Shown here: piece after piece, positions 20,470-29,850 of the stretch
How the letters are laid out: every line of letters begins with the position of its first letter
How positions within the stretch are numbered: position 1 is the stretch's first letter
DNA from: Streptomyces rubradiris
Lineage (GTDB): Bacteria > Actinomycetota > Actinomycetes > Streptomycetales > Streptomycetaceae
Direction: 5' to 3'
Assembly: GCF_016860525.1 (NCBI RefSeq)
Contig: NZ_BNEA01000001.1
Span: forward strand, 1,443,501-1,507,500
DNA length: 64,000 nt
Position numbers and translations under genes: made by a program
The notes under the pieces: model-generated
What the model saw: only the letters and a program-made list of their open reading frames with translations
What the model was told of the DNA's origin: nothing
Database searches by the model: none

Positions 20470-22454
20470 CAACCCCGTTTCCCTTTACGGCCGTTGTCGG
20501 CCAGGACGACCTGCGGCTGGCCTTGCTCCTCAATGCCGTCAGCCCCGCAGTGGGTGGTGTGCTGGTGCGCGGCGAGAAGGGCACCGCCAAGTCGACGGCG
20601 GTGCGGGCGCTCTCGGCGCTGCTGCCCGCGGTGGCCGTCGTGCCCGGGTGCCGGTTCTCGTGCGACCCGGCCGCGCCCGACCCCTCGTGCCCGGACGGCC
20701 CGCACGAGGCGGGCAACGGCACCGAGCGGCCCGCGCGCATGGTCGAGCTGCCCGTCGGTGCCTCCGAGGACCGGCTGGTCGGCGCGCTGGACATCGAGCG
20801 GGCGCTCGCGGAGGGTGTCAAGGCTTTCGAGCCCGGTCTGCTGGCCGACGCCCATCGGGGCATCCTCTACGTCGACGAAGTGAACCTCTTGCACGACCAC
20901 CTGGTCGACCTGCTGCTGGACGCGGCCGCGATGGGTGCCTCGTACGTCGAGCGCGAGGGCGTCTCCGTGCGGCACGCCGCGAAGTTCCTGCTCGTCGGGA
21001 CCATGAACCCGGAAGAGGGCGAGCTGCGGCCGCAGTTGCTCGACCGGTTCGGGCTCACCGTGGAGGTCGCCGCCTCGCGGGAGCCGGACCAGCGGGTGGA
21101 GGTCGTGCGGCGGCGCCTCGCCTACGACGACGATCCCGCCGGGTTCGCCGCCCAGTGGGCGCAGGAAGAGGCCGCCGTGCGGCAGCGGATCGTCGCCGCG
21201 CGGGAGTTGCTGCCGCAGGTGCGGCTCGGTGACGCGGCGCTGCGGCAGATCGCGGCGACCTGCGCGGCTTTCGAGGTGGACGGCATGCGCGCCGACATCG
21301 TGATGGCTCGGACCGCGACGGCGCTGGCCGCGTGGGCCGGGCGGACGGACGTACTCGCCGAGGATGTGCGGCAGGCGGCGCTGCTGGCGTTGCCGCATCG
21401 CAGGCGCCGTGCACCCTTCGACGCGCCGGGCCTGGACGAGGACAAGCTGGACGAGACGCTGGAGCAGTACTCCGGGGACGACGGCGACGACGAGCCGGAC
21501 CCGGATGGTCCCGGCGGCGGTGGGCAGCCGGCGCCGGACAGCGGTCCGCAGGGCGATGGCGGTGAGGCCGCGCGGCCGGAGGCCGGTGAGGGCGGGGAGC
21601 CGCAGGCGTCCGGCGCGGGCGAGCAGTCGGCCGTACGGGCCGCCGAGCCCTTCCGCACCAAGGTGCTGAGCGTCCCCGGGATCGGCGAGGGTGCCGCCGG
21701 GCGGCGCTCGCGGGCGCGGACCGAGCACGGGCGCACCACGGGGGCACGCCGGCCGCAGGGGACGCTGACCAAGCTGCATCTGGCGGCCACCGTGCAGGCC
21801 GCGGCGCCGCATCAGCGGGCGCGGGGACGGTCCGGGCCGGGGCTGGTCGTGCGCCGGGACGACCTGCGGCAGGCGACCCGCGAAGGGCGTGAGGGAAACC
21901 TCGTCCTGTTCGTCGTGGACGCCTCCGGTTCGATGGCCGCGCGGCAGCGGATGAGTGCCGTGAAGGGTGCCGTGCTGTCGTTGCTGCTGGACGCCTACCA
22001 GCGGCGGGACAAGGTGGGGCTGGTGACCTTCCGGGGCAGTTCGGCGGAGGTCGCGCTGCCGCCCACCTCGTCCGTCGACGCCGCCGCCGCGCGCCTGGAG
22101 TCGCTGCCGACCGGCGGTCGTACGCCGCTGGCGGCCGGGCTGCTGAAGGCGCACGAGGTGCTGCGCGTGGAGCGGCTGCGGGACCCGGCGCGGCGACCGC
22201 TGGTGGTCGTGGTGACGGACGGACGGGCCACGGGCGGTCCGGAGCCTGTGCTGCTCGCGTCCAGGGCCGCCGGGCTGTTCGCGGCCGAGGGCGTCGCCTC
22301 GGTGGTCGTGGACTGTGAGTCGGGGCCGGTGCGGCTCGGGCTCGCCGGGCGGCTCGCCGCCGATCTCGGCGGTACCGCCGTGACGCTGGACGAGCTGCGG
22401 GCGGACGCGATCGCCGGGCTGGTGAAGGGTATTCAGGGCAGGAGGGCCGCGTAG
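20466..22454 (+). CDS. cobaltochelatase AAA+/VWA subunit (ChlI-ChlD fusion type)
   Basis: 662 aa from the GTG at 20466. The N-terminal AAA+ half has Walker A RGEKGTAKSTAVRAL, Walker B GILYVDEVNLL and the arginine-finger region; a Cys-containing insert (CRFSCDPAAPDPSCPDG) follows the P-loop. A Gly/Asp/Glu-rich linker (about 330-400) leads to a VWA domain with the MIDAS motif FVVDASGSMAA and VVTDGRATGG. It combines the I and D roles of Mg-chelatase and partners CobN in actinobacteria that lack CobS/CobT. Its stop overlaps the cobO GTG by one base. Confidence 0.9.
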
Positions 22455-23053
22455 TGCCGCAGGGACAGCCGAGTGTCGTACCGAACGACGGGCTGACGAC
22501 GCGTCAGCGGCGGAACCGTCCGCTGGTCGTGGTGCACACGGGCGTCGGCAAGGGCAAGTCCACCGCCGCGTTCGGGCTCGCGCTGCGCGCCTGGAACCAG
22601 GGGTGGCCCATCGGGGTGTTCCAGTTCGTCAAGTCGGCGAAGTGGAAGGTCGGCGAGGAGAACGCGCTGCGGGTGCTCGGTGCCTCCGGTGAGGGCGGCA
22701 CTGTCGACTGGCACAAGATGGGCGAGGGCTGGTCGTGGGTCCAGCGCGATGCCCAGATGGACAACGAGGAGAAGGCCCGGGAGGGCTGGGAGCAGGTCAA
22801 GCGTGACCTGGCCGCCGAGACGTACCGGCTGTACGTGCTGGACGAGTTCGCGTACCCGATGCACTGGGGGTGGGTGGACACCGGCGAGGTGATCGAGGTG
22901 CTGCGGAACCGGCCCGGTACCCAGCACGTGGTGATCACCGGGCGGAACGCGCCTCGAGAACTGGTGGACTTCGCCGACCTCGTCACCGACATGTCCAAGG
23001 TCAAGCACCCCATGGACGTGGGGCAGAAGGGCCAGAAGGGCATCGAGTGGTGA
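22454..23053 (+). CDS. cobO: cob(I)yrinic acid a,c-diamide adenosyltransferase, CobA/CobO type
   Basis: 199 aa. The P-loop HTGVGKGKSTAAFG is at about residue 29, followed by GVFQFVKSAKWKVGEE and YVLDEFAYPMHWGWVD. About 25 N-terminal residues before the fold may act as the lid over the active site. It transfers adenosine from ATP to the reduced cobalt of cob(I)yrinate a,c-diamide, the step after cobalt insertion. The GTG start overlaps the previous TAG by one base, and the stop overlaps the cobB GTG. Confidence 0.94.
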   Translation: MPQGQPSVVPNDGLTTRQRRNRPLVVVHTGVGKGKSTAAFGLALRAWNQGWPIGVFQFVKSAKWKVGEENALRVLGASGEGGTVDWHKMGEGWSWVQRDAQMDNEEKAREGWEQVKRDLAAETYRLYVLDEFAYPMHWGWVDTGEVIEVLRNRPGTQHVVITGRNAPRELVDFADLVTDMSKVKHPMDVGQKGQKGIEW

Positions 23054-24399
23054 CATCGTCGGTGCCTCGGCTGGTCGTCGCCGCGCCCTCGTCGGGCAGC
23101 GGCAAGACCACCGTCGCCACGGGGCTGATGGCCGCGTTCGCCGCGCGGGGGCTCGCCGTGTCCCCGCACAAGGTCGGGCCGGACTACATCGACCCGGGGT
23201 ACCACGCCCTCGCGACCGGGCGTACGGGGCGCAACCTGGACGCGTACCTGTGCGGGCCGGAGCTGATCGCTCCCCTGTTCCTGCACGGGGCGCGGGGGTG
23301 CGACCTGGCCGTGGTCGAGGGCGTGATGGGGCTGTACGACGGGGCGGCCGGGCAGGGTGAGCTGGCGTCCACCGCGCACGTGGCGAAGCTGCTGCGGGCG
23401 CCGGTGGTGCTGGTGGTCGACGCGTCCTCGCAGTCGCGGTCGGTTGCGGCGCTGGTGCACGGGTTCGCCTCGTGGGACCCGCGGGTGCGCCTCGGGGGCG
23501 TGATCCTGAACAAGGTCAGGTCCGACCGGCACGAGGAGCTGCTCAGAGAGGCACTGGATTCGGCCGGGGTGCCCGTCCTGGGGGTGCTGCGGCGGGTTCC
23601 GCAGGTGGACACGCCGTCCCGGCACCTGGGGCTGGTCCCGGTCGCCGAGCGGCGGGCCGACGCGGTGGACGCGGTCGCGGCGATGGCCGCGCAGGTCGAG
23701 CGGGGTTGCGATCTCGACGCTCTGTCGCGGCTGGCGAGCAGTGCGGGACCGCTGCCGGACGCTCCCTGGGAGGCGCCCGTCGGCGCGACGGGGCGGCGTG
23801 CGGTGGTCGCCGTGGCCGGCGGTCCGGCCTTCACCTTCTCCTACGCCGAGCACGCCGAGCTGCTCACCGCCGCCGGTGCCGAGGTCGTCGCCTTCGACCC
23901 CTTGCGGGACGAGCGACTGCCCGAGGGCACGGCGGGGCTGGTCGTCGGCGGGGGTTTCCCCGAGGTGTACGCCGCCGAGCTGTCCGCCAACGAGCCGCTG
24001 CGCGAGGCTGTCGCCGAACTGGCCCGCTCCGGCGCCCCCGTGGCCGCCGAGTGCGCCGGACTGCTGTACCTGTGCCGCGAGTTGGACGGCAGGCCGATGT
24101 GCGGTGTGCTGGACGCCACCGCGCGGATGACTGAGCGGCTGACGCTCGGCTACCGGGACGCCGTGGCGGTGGGCGACAGCGTGCTGGCGGCGGCCGGGAC
24201 GCGGATGCGGGGGCACGAGTTCCACCGCACGGTCGTGGAGCCGGGCGCGGGTGCCGCTCCCGCCTGGGGGGTCACGGCTCCGGTGCGGCGGGTCGAAGGT
24301 TTCGTAGAGCAGGGCGTGCACGCGAGTTATCTGCACACGCACTGGGCGTCCGAGCCCGGTGTCGCCCGTCGGTTCGTGGAGAGGTGCCGGACGTCATGA
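23050..24399 (+). CDS. cobB: cobyrinate/hydrogenobyrinate a,c-diamide synthase
   Basis: 449 aa from the GTG at 23050 (another GTG sits one codon earlier). The N-terminal ATPase domain has APSSGSGKTTVATGL and HKVGPDYIDPGYH; the C-terminal glutaminase domain has VGGGFPEVYA, the nucleophile in AECAGLLYLC and the His in GHEFHRT. It amidates the a and c carboxylates before late cobalt insertion. Also called CbiA in the early-insertion pathway. The stop overlaps the cobI ATG. Confidence 0.93.
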   Translation: MTSSVPRLVVAAPSSGSGKTTVATGLMAAFAARGLAVSPHKVGPDYIDPGYHALATGRTGRNLDAYLCGPELIAPLFLHGARGCDLAVVEGVMGLYDGAAGQGELASTAHVAKLLRAPVVLVVDASSQSRSVAALVHGFASWDPRVRLGGVILNKVRSDRHEELLREALDSAGVPVLGVLRRVPQVDTPSRHLGLVPVAERRADAVDAVAAMAAQVERGCDLDALSRLASSAGPLPDAPWEAPVGATGRRAVVAVAGGPAFTFSYAEHAELLTAAGAEVVAFDPLRDERLPEGTAGLVVGGGFPEVYAAELSANEPLREAVAELARSGAPVAAECAGLLYLCRELDGRPMCGVLDATARMTERLTLGYRDAVAVGDSVLAAAGTRMRGHEFHRTVVEPGAGAAPAWGVTAPVRRVEGFVEQGVHASYLHTHWASEPGVARRFVERCRTS

Positions 24400-25127
24400 G
24401 CAGCAGGCTGATCGGAGTCGGGGTCGGTCCCGGTGATCCGGAGCTGGTGACCGTCAAGGGGGTCAACGCCCTGCGCGCGGCCGATGTCGTCGTGGTGCCC
24501 GTCATGGACACCGGGGAGCGGGGGCGGGCCGAGGCGACGGTGGCGCACTACGTGCCCGCGGAGAAGATCGTACGGGTGGTGTTCGCGCTGAACGAGCGGA
24601 CCGACCGGGCGCGCCGGGAGGCGGCCTGGGACGCGGCGGGTCGGCGGGTCGCCGGGCTGCTGGAGGCGCACGCGTGCGTCGCGTTCGCCACCATCGGCGA
24701 CCCGAACGTGTACTCGACGTTCACCTATCTGGCGCAGACCCTCGTGGAGCTGGTGCCCGGTGTGGTCGTGGAGACGGTGCCGGGGATCACCGCGATGCAG
24801 GATCTCGCGGCGCGGTCGGGGGCGGTGCTGACGGAGGGCACCGAGCCGCTGACCCTGGTGCCGGTGACGGCCGGTGCGGCGGTGCTGAAGGAGGCGCTGG
24901 CCGGGCCGGGCACGGTGGTGGCGTACAAGTTCGGGCGGCAGGCCGCCGAGGTCGCCGCGGCGCTGGCGGAGACCGGGCGGCTCGCGGACGCGGTGTGGGG
25001 GTCGGCGCTGGGGCTGCCGGAGGAGTCGGTGCGGCCGGCCGCCGAGCTGGACGGGTCGCCGCTGCCGTATCTGTCGACGCTGATCGCGCCCCCGCGGCGG
25101 GACGGCGGCCGGGGCGGGAAGCTGTGA
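24396..25127 (+). CDS. cobI: precorrin-2 C20-methyltransferase
   Basis: 243 aa from the ATG overlapping the cobB stop; a GTG four codons earlier is possible but less likely. Tetrapyrrole methylase fold: IGVGVGPGDPELVTVKG at the N-terminus, FATIGDPNVYSTFTYL near residue 90 and VPGITAMQDLAARSG near 130. It adds the C20 methyl using SAM. It ends the first cob transcription unit, and its stop lies 11 bp from the stop of the convergent ZIP gene. Confidence 0.93.
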   Translation: MSSRLIGVGVGPGDPELVTVKGVNALRAADVVVVPVMDTGERGRAEATVAHYVPAEKIVRVVFALNERTDRARREAAWDAAGRRVAGLLEAHACVAFATIGDPNVYSTFTYLAQTLVELVPGVVVETVPGITAMQDLAARSGAVLTEGTEPLTLVPVTAGAAVLKEALAGPGTVVAYKFGRQAAEVAAALAETGRLADAVWGSALGLPEESVRPAAELDGSPLPYLSTLIAPPRRDGGRGGKL

Positions 25128-25138
25128 GACCGTCCCCG

Positions 25139-26032
25139 TCATCCGGTGACGCCCACCACCAGCCAGATGAACGCGACGCCCGCGACCGTGCACAGCAGGG
25201 TGGAGCGGGCGGGGTGGGCGTGGTGGGCCTCGGGGAGGATCTCGGCGGCGGCGAGGTAGAGCAGGGCGCCGCCGAACAGGCCGAGATAGCCGCCGAGGAC
25301 GTTCTCCGGGATGGCGAGGAACGCGGACGCGGCGGCTCCGGCGACGGGGGCGACGGCGTCCGCGAAGAGCATGGCGAGGGCCTTGCGGCGGGCGTTGCCG
25401 TACAGGCGGGTGAGGGTGAAGGTGTTGAAGCCGTCCGCGAAGTCGTGGGCGATGACGGCGAGCGCGACCGCGGTGCCCATGCCGCCGCCCACCTGGAAGG
25501 ACGCGCCGATCGCCACGCCGTCCATCAGGCTGTGCCCCACCATGGCGGCCGCCGCGGTCAGGCCCACCTCGGGGCTGCGGTGGCGGTGCCCGGCCGCGTC
25601 GCGTTCGACCGCGTCGTGCGGAACCGCCGCGTGCTCGGCCGCCGCGTGCCGGGCCGGCCCGTGCTCGGCCGCGTCGCGTTCGACCGCCCCGTGCGGGACC
25701 GCCGCGTGCTCGGCCGCGTCACCTTCAACCGCTTCGTGCCGGACCGCCGTGTGTTCGACCGCCCCGTGCGCGGCGCGGCGGGCCGCGAGCAGGCGTTCCA
25801 CCAGATGGGCGAGGAGGAAGCCGGCCACGAACAGCAGCAGCGCGGCCGGGACGCCGTGGATCTCGTGGTCGGCCGCCCTCAGGGCCTCGGGCAGCAGGTC
25901 CAGGCCGACCACGCCGAGCATCAGCCCGCCGGCCAGGCCCAGCACCAGATGGCGGCGGTCGGTCACGCGCTGTGCCGTCCAGCCGCCGGCCAGCGTCATC
26001 AGGAACGCGCCGAGCGCGACGAAGACCGCCAT
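25139..26032 (-). CDS. ZIP family divalent metal transporter with a His-rich cytoplasmic loop
   Basis: 297 aa, about eight membrane segments. ZIP signatures are HSLMDGVAIGASF (TM4) and VIAHDFADGFNTFTL (TM5), each with the His/Asp metal ligands. The TM3-TM4 loop (residues about 88-152) contains at least eleven His in three imperfect copies of AVxHxAVExDAAxH plus extra Ala/His blocks, much longer than in typical bacterial ZIPs. It lies on the opposite strand between cobI and cobM, so Co2+ uptake for the surrounding pathway is an attractive inference; Zn2+ or Fe2+ is equally possible. AAGGG precedes the ATG. Divergent from cobM across 91 bp. Confidence 0.88.
   Translation of the reverse strand: MAVFVALGAFLMTLAGGWTAQRVTDRRHLVLGLAGGLMLGVVGLDLLPEALRAADHEIHGVPAALLLFVAGFLLAHLVERLLAARRAAHGAVEHTAVRHEAVEGDAAEHAAVPHGAVERDAAEHGPARHAAAEHAAVPHDAVERDAAGHRHRSPEVGLTAAAAMVGHSLMDGVAIGASFQVGGGMGTAVALAVIAHDFADGFNTFTLTRLYGNARRKALAMLFADAVAPVAGAAASAFLAIPENVLGGYLGLFGGALLYLAAAEILPEAHHAHPARSTLLCTVAGVAFIWLVVGVTG
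25577..25771. repeat. degenerate repeat encoding the His-rich ZIP loop
   Basis: About 195 bp of imperfect repeats (units near 42-45 bp, read on the minus strand as Ala-Val-x-His-x-Ala-Val-Glu-x-Asp-Ala-Ala-x-His). Drift between copies suggests expansion by slippage followed by divergence, with length kept in frame. Confidence 0.7.
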
Positions 26033-26123
26033 ACGCCCTTGCTATCGGATCGACCCGGGTTCCCGCACGTCCGACGGCAGTCACCGCAGTTCTCGCAGTA
26101 CTCGTAGGAGAGGACCGATTTCC

Positions 26124-26942
26124 ATGGCCGATGCCACCACCGGCAAGGTGACCTTCGTCGGTGCCGGGCCCGGCGCCGCCGATCTGCTGACGTTCCGGGC
26201 CGCGCGGGCCATCGCCGAGGCCGACGTCGTGATCTGGGCCGCGAGCCTGGTCCAGGCGGAGGTCCTCGACCACGCGCGCGAGGGGGCCGAGATCCTGGAC
26301 TCGGCGGCCATGTCGCTGGAGGACGTCGTCGCGGTGTACCGACGTGCGTTCGAGGAGGGGCTGAAGGTCGCCCGGATCCACTCCGGCGACCCGGCGCTGT
26401 GGGGCGGCACGCAGGAGCAGTTGGACCGCTGCCGGGAGATCGGCATCGCGACCGAGGTCGTGCCGGGCGTGTCGTCGTTCTCCGCGGTGGCCGCGCTGGC
26501 GCAGCGGGAGCTGACGATCCCGGAGGTCGCGCAGTCGGTGGTGCTGACCCGGCTGGGCGGTGGCAAGACGCCGATGCCGCCCGGTGAGGAGGTGCGCGAG
26601 TTCGCCCGGCACGGCACCACCATGGCCGTGTTCCTGTCGGCGGCGCGCAGCGGGCAGTTGGTGCGGGAGCTGCTGGAGGGCGGCTACCCCACCTCGACGC
26701 CGGTGGTGGTCGCGTATCAGGCGACCTGGCCGGAGGAGCTGGTCGTGAAGTGCACGATCGGCACGCTGGAGGAGACGGTCAAGGAGCACAAGCTCTGGAA
26801 GCACACGCTGTTCCTGGTCGGTCCCGCGCTGGACGCGTCCGGCACCCGCTCGCACCTGTACCACCCGGGGCACTTCCACGGCTACCGCAAGGCCGACCCC
26901 GAGGCGCGGCGGGCGCTGCGGGAGCAGAGGGCGAAGAGTTGA
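26124..26942 (+). CDS. cobM: precorrin-4 C11-methyltransferase
   Basis: 272 aa. Methylase motifs are VTFVGAGPGAADLLTFRAARAI, ARIHSGDPALWGGTQEQLDRC and VPGVSSFSAVAALAQRELT; the late GTTMAVFLSAA segment is also typical. ATG at 26124 is preceded by purine-rich taggagagga. It transfers a methyl to C11 of precorrin-4 (CbiF is the cobalt-pathway equivalent). It heads the second cob unit, so a separate promoter must lie in 26033-26123, where I see no second B12 riboswitch. Stop overlaps the cobL start. Confidence 0.93.
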   Translation: MADATTGKVTFVGAGPGAADLLTFRAARAIAEADVVIWAASLVQAEVLDHAREGAEILDSAAMSLEDVVAVYRRAFEEGLKVARIHSGDPALWGGTQEQLDRCREIGIATEVVPGVSSFSAVAALAQRELTIPEVAQSVVLTRLGGGKTPMPPGEEVREFARHGTTMAVFLSAARSGQLVRELLEGGYPTSTPVVVAYQATWPEELVVKCTIGTLEETVKEHKLWKHTLFLVGPALDASGTRSHLYHPGHFHGYRKADPEARRALREQRAKS

Positions 26943-28174
26943 TCACGGTCGTCGGTACGGGGACCGGGGCGCCGGCCGACCTGGACCTGCTCGCCGGGGC
27001 CGCGCTGGTGGTCGGCGGGCGGCGGCACCTGGACGCCGCGGCGCTGCCCGAGGGGGCGGAGCGCGTGGTGCTCGGGCCGCTGGCGCCCGCGCTGGACACC
27101 GTCGCGGAGTACGTCGGCAAGGAGCTGCCGGTGGTGGTGCTGGCGTCCGGGGACCCGGGGTTCTTCGGGATCGTGCGGGCGCTGGCGGAGCGGTTCGGTG
27201 CCGGGCTGCTGGACGTGCGGCCGGGGGTGTCCTCGGTGGCGACGGCGTTCGCCCGGATCGGGCTGCCCTGGGACGACGCGGTCGTGGTGAGCGCGCACGG
27301 GCGGGAGTTGCGGACGGCGGTGAACGTGTGCCGGGCGCGGCCGAAGGTGGCGGTGCTGACCGGTCCGGGGGCCGGGCCGGCCGAGCTGGGGGCGGCGCTG
27401 CCCGGGGACCGGGTGCTGGTGGTGGCGAGCGCCCTCGGTGATCCTCAGCGGGAGCGCGTGGAGCGGGTGACGGCGGCCGAGGCGGCGGCGCGGGACTGGG
27501 GTGCGGCGGTGAGCGTGGTGCTGTGCCTGGACGAGGCGCGGGCGCTCGGCGCGGTGCGGACGGTCGCGGGGGTGCCGGGGGCGCCGGAGCGGTGGGCGCT
27601 TCAGGAGGACGCGTTCGCGCACCGGGACTCGATGATCACCAAGTTCGAGGTGCGGGCGCTGGCCCTGGCCCGGCTGGGGCCGCGCCTGGGCGACCTGGTG
27701 TGGGACGTGGGTGCCGGGTCGGGGTCGGTCGCGGTGGAGTGCGCGCGGCTCGGCGCGGCCGTCGTCGCCGTGGAGAAGGCGGCCGACGGGGTCGGGCGGA
27801 TCCGGGCCAACGCGCGCGCCCACGGTGTCGCGGTGGACGTGGTGCACGGTGCGGCGCCGGCGGCCCTGGCGGGGCTGGCGGACGATCCGGACGCGGTGTT
27901 CGTCGGCGGCGGGGGCCGGGAGCTGCCGGAGGTGGTCGCCGCGTGCGCGCGGCGGGCGCGGCGGACGGTCGTCGTGGCGATGGCCGCGCTGGACCGGGTG
28001 CCGGCGGCGCGCGCGGCGCTGACGGAGGCCGGGTTGGTCTGTGACGGGGTGCTGTTGCAGTCGTCGCGGCTGGCGCCGCTGCCGGGGGACGTGACCCGGC
28101 TGGCGGCGACCAATCCGGTGTTTTTGCTGTGGGGCGTGAGAACCCCGGTGTCTAGTGAAGGAGTTGACCAGTGA
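26939..28174 (+). CDS. cobL: precorrin-6Y C5,15-methyltransferase (decarboxylating), CbiE-CbiT fusion
   Basis: 411 aa from a TTG overlapping the cobM stop; a TTG start is chosen because ITVVGTGTG follows at once and no nearer ATG or GTG exists. The N-terminal CbiE methylase domain (about 1-205) has VLASGDPGFFGIVRAL and RPGVSSVATAFARIGLPW; the C-terminal CbiT domain (about 225-400) is a classical SAM methyltransferase with VWDVGAGSGSVAVECARLG. It methylates C5 and C15 and decarboxylates the C12 acetate. Coupled to cobJ by a 4-nt overlap. Confidence 0.92.
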   Translation: MITVVGTGTGAPADLDLLAGAALVVGGRRHLDAAALPEGAERVVLGPLAPALDTVAEYVGKELPVVVLASGDPGFFGIVRALAERFGAGLLDVRPGVSSVATAFARIGLPWDDAVVVSAHGRELRTAVNVCRARPKVAVLTGPGAGPAELGAALPGDRVLVVASALGDPQRERVERVTAAEAAARDWGAAVSVVLCLDEARALGAVRTVAGVPGAPERWALQEDAFAHRDSMITKFEVRALALARLGPRLGDLVWDVGAGSGSVAVECARLGAAVVAVEKAADGVGRIRANARAHGVAVDVVHGAAPAALAGLADDPDAVFVGGGGRELPEVVAACARRARRTVVVAMAALDRVPAARAALTEAGLVCDGVLLQSSRLAPLPGDVTRLAATNPVFLLWGVRTPVSSEGVDQ

Positions 28175-29850
28175 TCGGCCTGATTTCCGCCACCGCGGCG
28201 GGGGCGGCGGCGCGGGACCGGCTGGCCGCGGCCTGGCCGGACCGCGCGCGGGTGTACGAGGGCCCGGTCAAGGAGGCGGTGCGGGCCGCGTTCGCCGAGT
28301 GCGAGCAGCTGGTGTGCTTCCTGGCGACAGGCGCGGTGGTGCGGCTGCTGGCGCCGTTGCTGGCCGGCAAGGCGGCCGACCCGGGTGTGGTGTGTGTGGA
28401 CGAGGGCGGCCGGTTCGCGGTGTCGCTGCTCGGCGGGCACGGCGGCGGCGCCAATGAACTGGCCCGCGAGGTGGGCGCGTTGCTGGGTGCGGAGCCGGTG
28501 GTGACGACCGCGACGGACGCGGTGGGGCTGCCGGGTCTGGACACGCTGGGGCTGCCGTACGAGGGTGCGGTGGCGGCGGTGTCCCGGGCGCTGCTGGACG
28601 GGGAGCCGGTGGCGCTGGCGGCGGAGGTGGCGTGGCCGCTGCCGCCGCTGCCGGTCGCGGACGAGGGGGCGTACACGGTCCGGGTCACCGACCGGGACGC
28701 CGTACCGGGCGAGCGGGAGGTGCTGCTGCGTCCGCCGTCGCTGGTGGTCGGGGTCGGGGCGTCCAGGGGCGCGCCGGCCGGGGAGGTACTCGGTCTGGTG
28801 GAGGGGGCGCTGCGGGAGGCGGGGCTGTCGGCGCGGTCGGTCGCCGAGCTGGCCACCGTGGACGCCAAGGCCTCGGAGCCGGGCATCGTGGCCGCCGCCG
28901 AGCGGCTCGGGGTGCCCCTGGTGACGTACTCCGCGGAGGAGTTGGCGCGGGTGGAGGTGCCGAACCCGTCCGCCGCGCCGCTGGCCGCGGTGGGTACGCC
29001 GTCGGTCGCCGAGGCCGCCGCCCTGCTGCGCGGTGGTGAACTCCTCGTGCCGAAGCGGAAGTCGGCGATGGCGACCTGTGCGGTGGTACGGCGTCCGGCG
29101 CGCGGGCGGCTCGCGGTGGTCGGGCTCGGGCCGGGTGCCCGGGACCTGCTCACCCCGCGGGCGGCGGCGGAGCTGCGGCGGGCCTCGGTGGTGGTGGGTC
29201 TGGACCAGTACGTGGACCAGATCCGCGATCTGCTGCGGCCGGGGACCCGGGTGCTCGAGTCCGGTCTCGGCGCGGAGGAGGAGCGGGCGCGGACGGCGGT
29301 CGCCGAGGCCCGCGCGGGGCACGCGGTGGCGCTGATCGGCAGCGGGGACGCGGGGGTGTACGCCATGGCGTCCCCGGCGCTCGCGGAGGCGTCGGACGAC
29401 ATCGACGTGGTCGGGGTGCCCGGGGTGACGGCGGCGCTGGCCGCCGGGGCGGTCCTGGGCGCGCCGCTGGGCCACGACCATGTGTCGATCAGCCTGTCCG
29501 ACCTGCACACGCCGTGGGAGGTCATCGAGCGGCGGGTGCGGGCGGCGGCCGAGGCGGACCTGGTCGTCACCTTCTACAACCCGCGTTCCCGGGGCCGGGA
29601 CTGGCAGCTGCCCAAGGCGCTGGCGATCCTCGCCGGGCACCGGGAGCCGGGGACGCCGGTGGGTGTCGTGCGCAACGCGTCCCGGCCGGACGAGTCGAGC
29701 CGGGTCACCACGCTGGCCGCGCTGGATCCGGCGACCGTCGACATGATGACGGTCGTCACCGTGGGCAACACGGCCACCCGGATCGTCGCGGGACGGATGG
29801 TGACCCCGCGCGGCTACCGCTGGCAGGCATCGCGGGAGGAGCCGAAGTGA
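28171..29850 (+). CDS. cobJ: CbiG-CobJ fusion: cobalamin biosynthesis protein CbiG / precorrin-3B C17-methyltransferase
   Basis: 559 aa. The N-terminal half (about 1-300) is CbiG: FLATGAVVRLLAPLLAGKAADPGVVCVDEGG, LLGGHGGGANELAREVG and the C-terminal CbiG part VVGVGASRGAP...ATVDAKASEPGI. The C-terminal half (from about 308) is the CobJ methylase: LAVVGLGPGARDLLTPRA, VALIGSGDAGVYAMASP, VVTFYNPRSRGRDW and RNASRPDE. CobJ methylates C17 with ring contraction; CbiG opens the delta-lactone in the cobalt-first pathway. GTG at 28171 has GAAGGAG nine bases upstream, a strong site. Overlaps cobH by 4 nt. Confidence 0.92.
   Translation: MIGLISATAAGAAARDRLAAAWPDRARVYEGPVKEAVRAAFAECEQLVCFLATGAVVRLLAPLLAGKAADPGVVCVDEGGRFAVSLLGGHGGGANELAREVGALLGAEPVVTTATDAVGLPGLDTLGLPYEGAVAAVSRALLDGEPVALAAEVAWPLPPLPVADEGAYTVRVTDRDAVPGEREVLLRPPSLVVGVGASRGAPAGEVLGLVEGALREAGLSARSVAELATVDAKASEPGIVAAAERLGVPLVTYSAEELARVEVPNPSAAPLAAVGTPSVAEAAALLRGGELLVPKRKSAMATCAVVRRPARGRLAVVGLGPGARDLLTPRAAAELRRASVVVGLDQYVDQIRDLLRPGTRVLESGLGAEEERARTAVAEARAGHAVALIGSGDAGVYAMASPALAEASDDIDVVGVPGVTAALAAGAVLGAPLGHDHVSISLSDLHTPWEVIERRVRAAAEADLVVTFYNPRSRGRDWQLPKALAILAGHREPGTPVGVVRNASRPDESSRVTTLAALDPATVDMMTVVTVGNTATRIVAGRMVTPRGYRWQASREEPK

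Noticed and set aside
26033..26123. Second B12 riboswitch ahead of cobM
   Set aside because: No B12 box or core motifs in the 91-bp gap.
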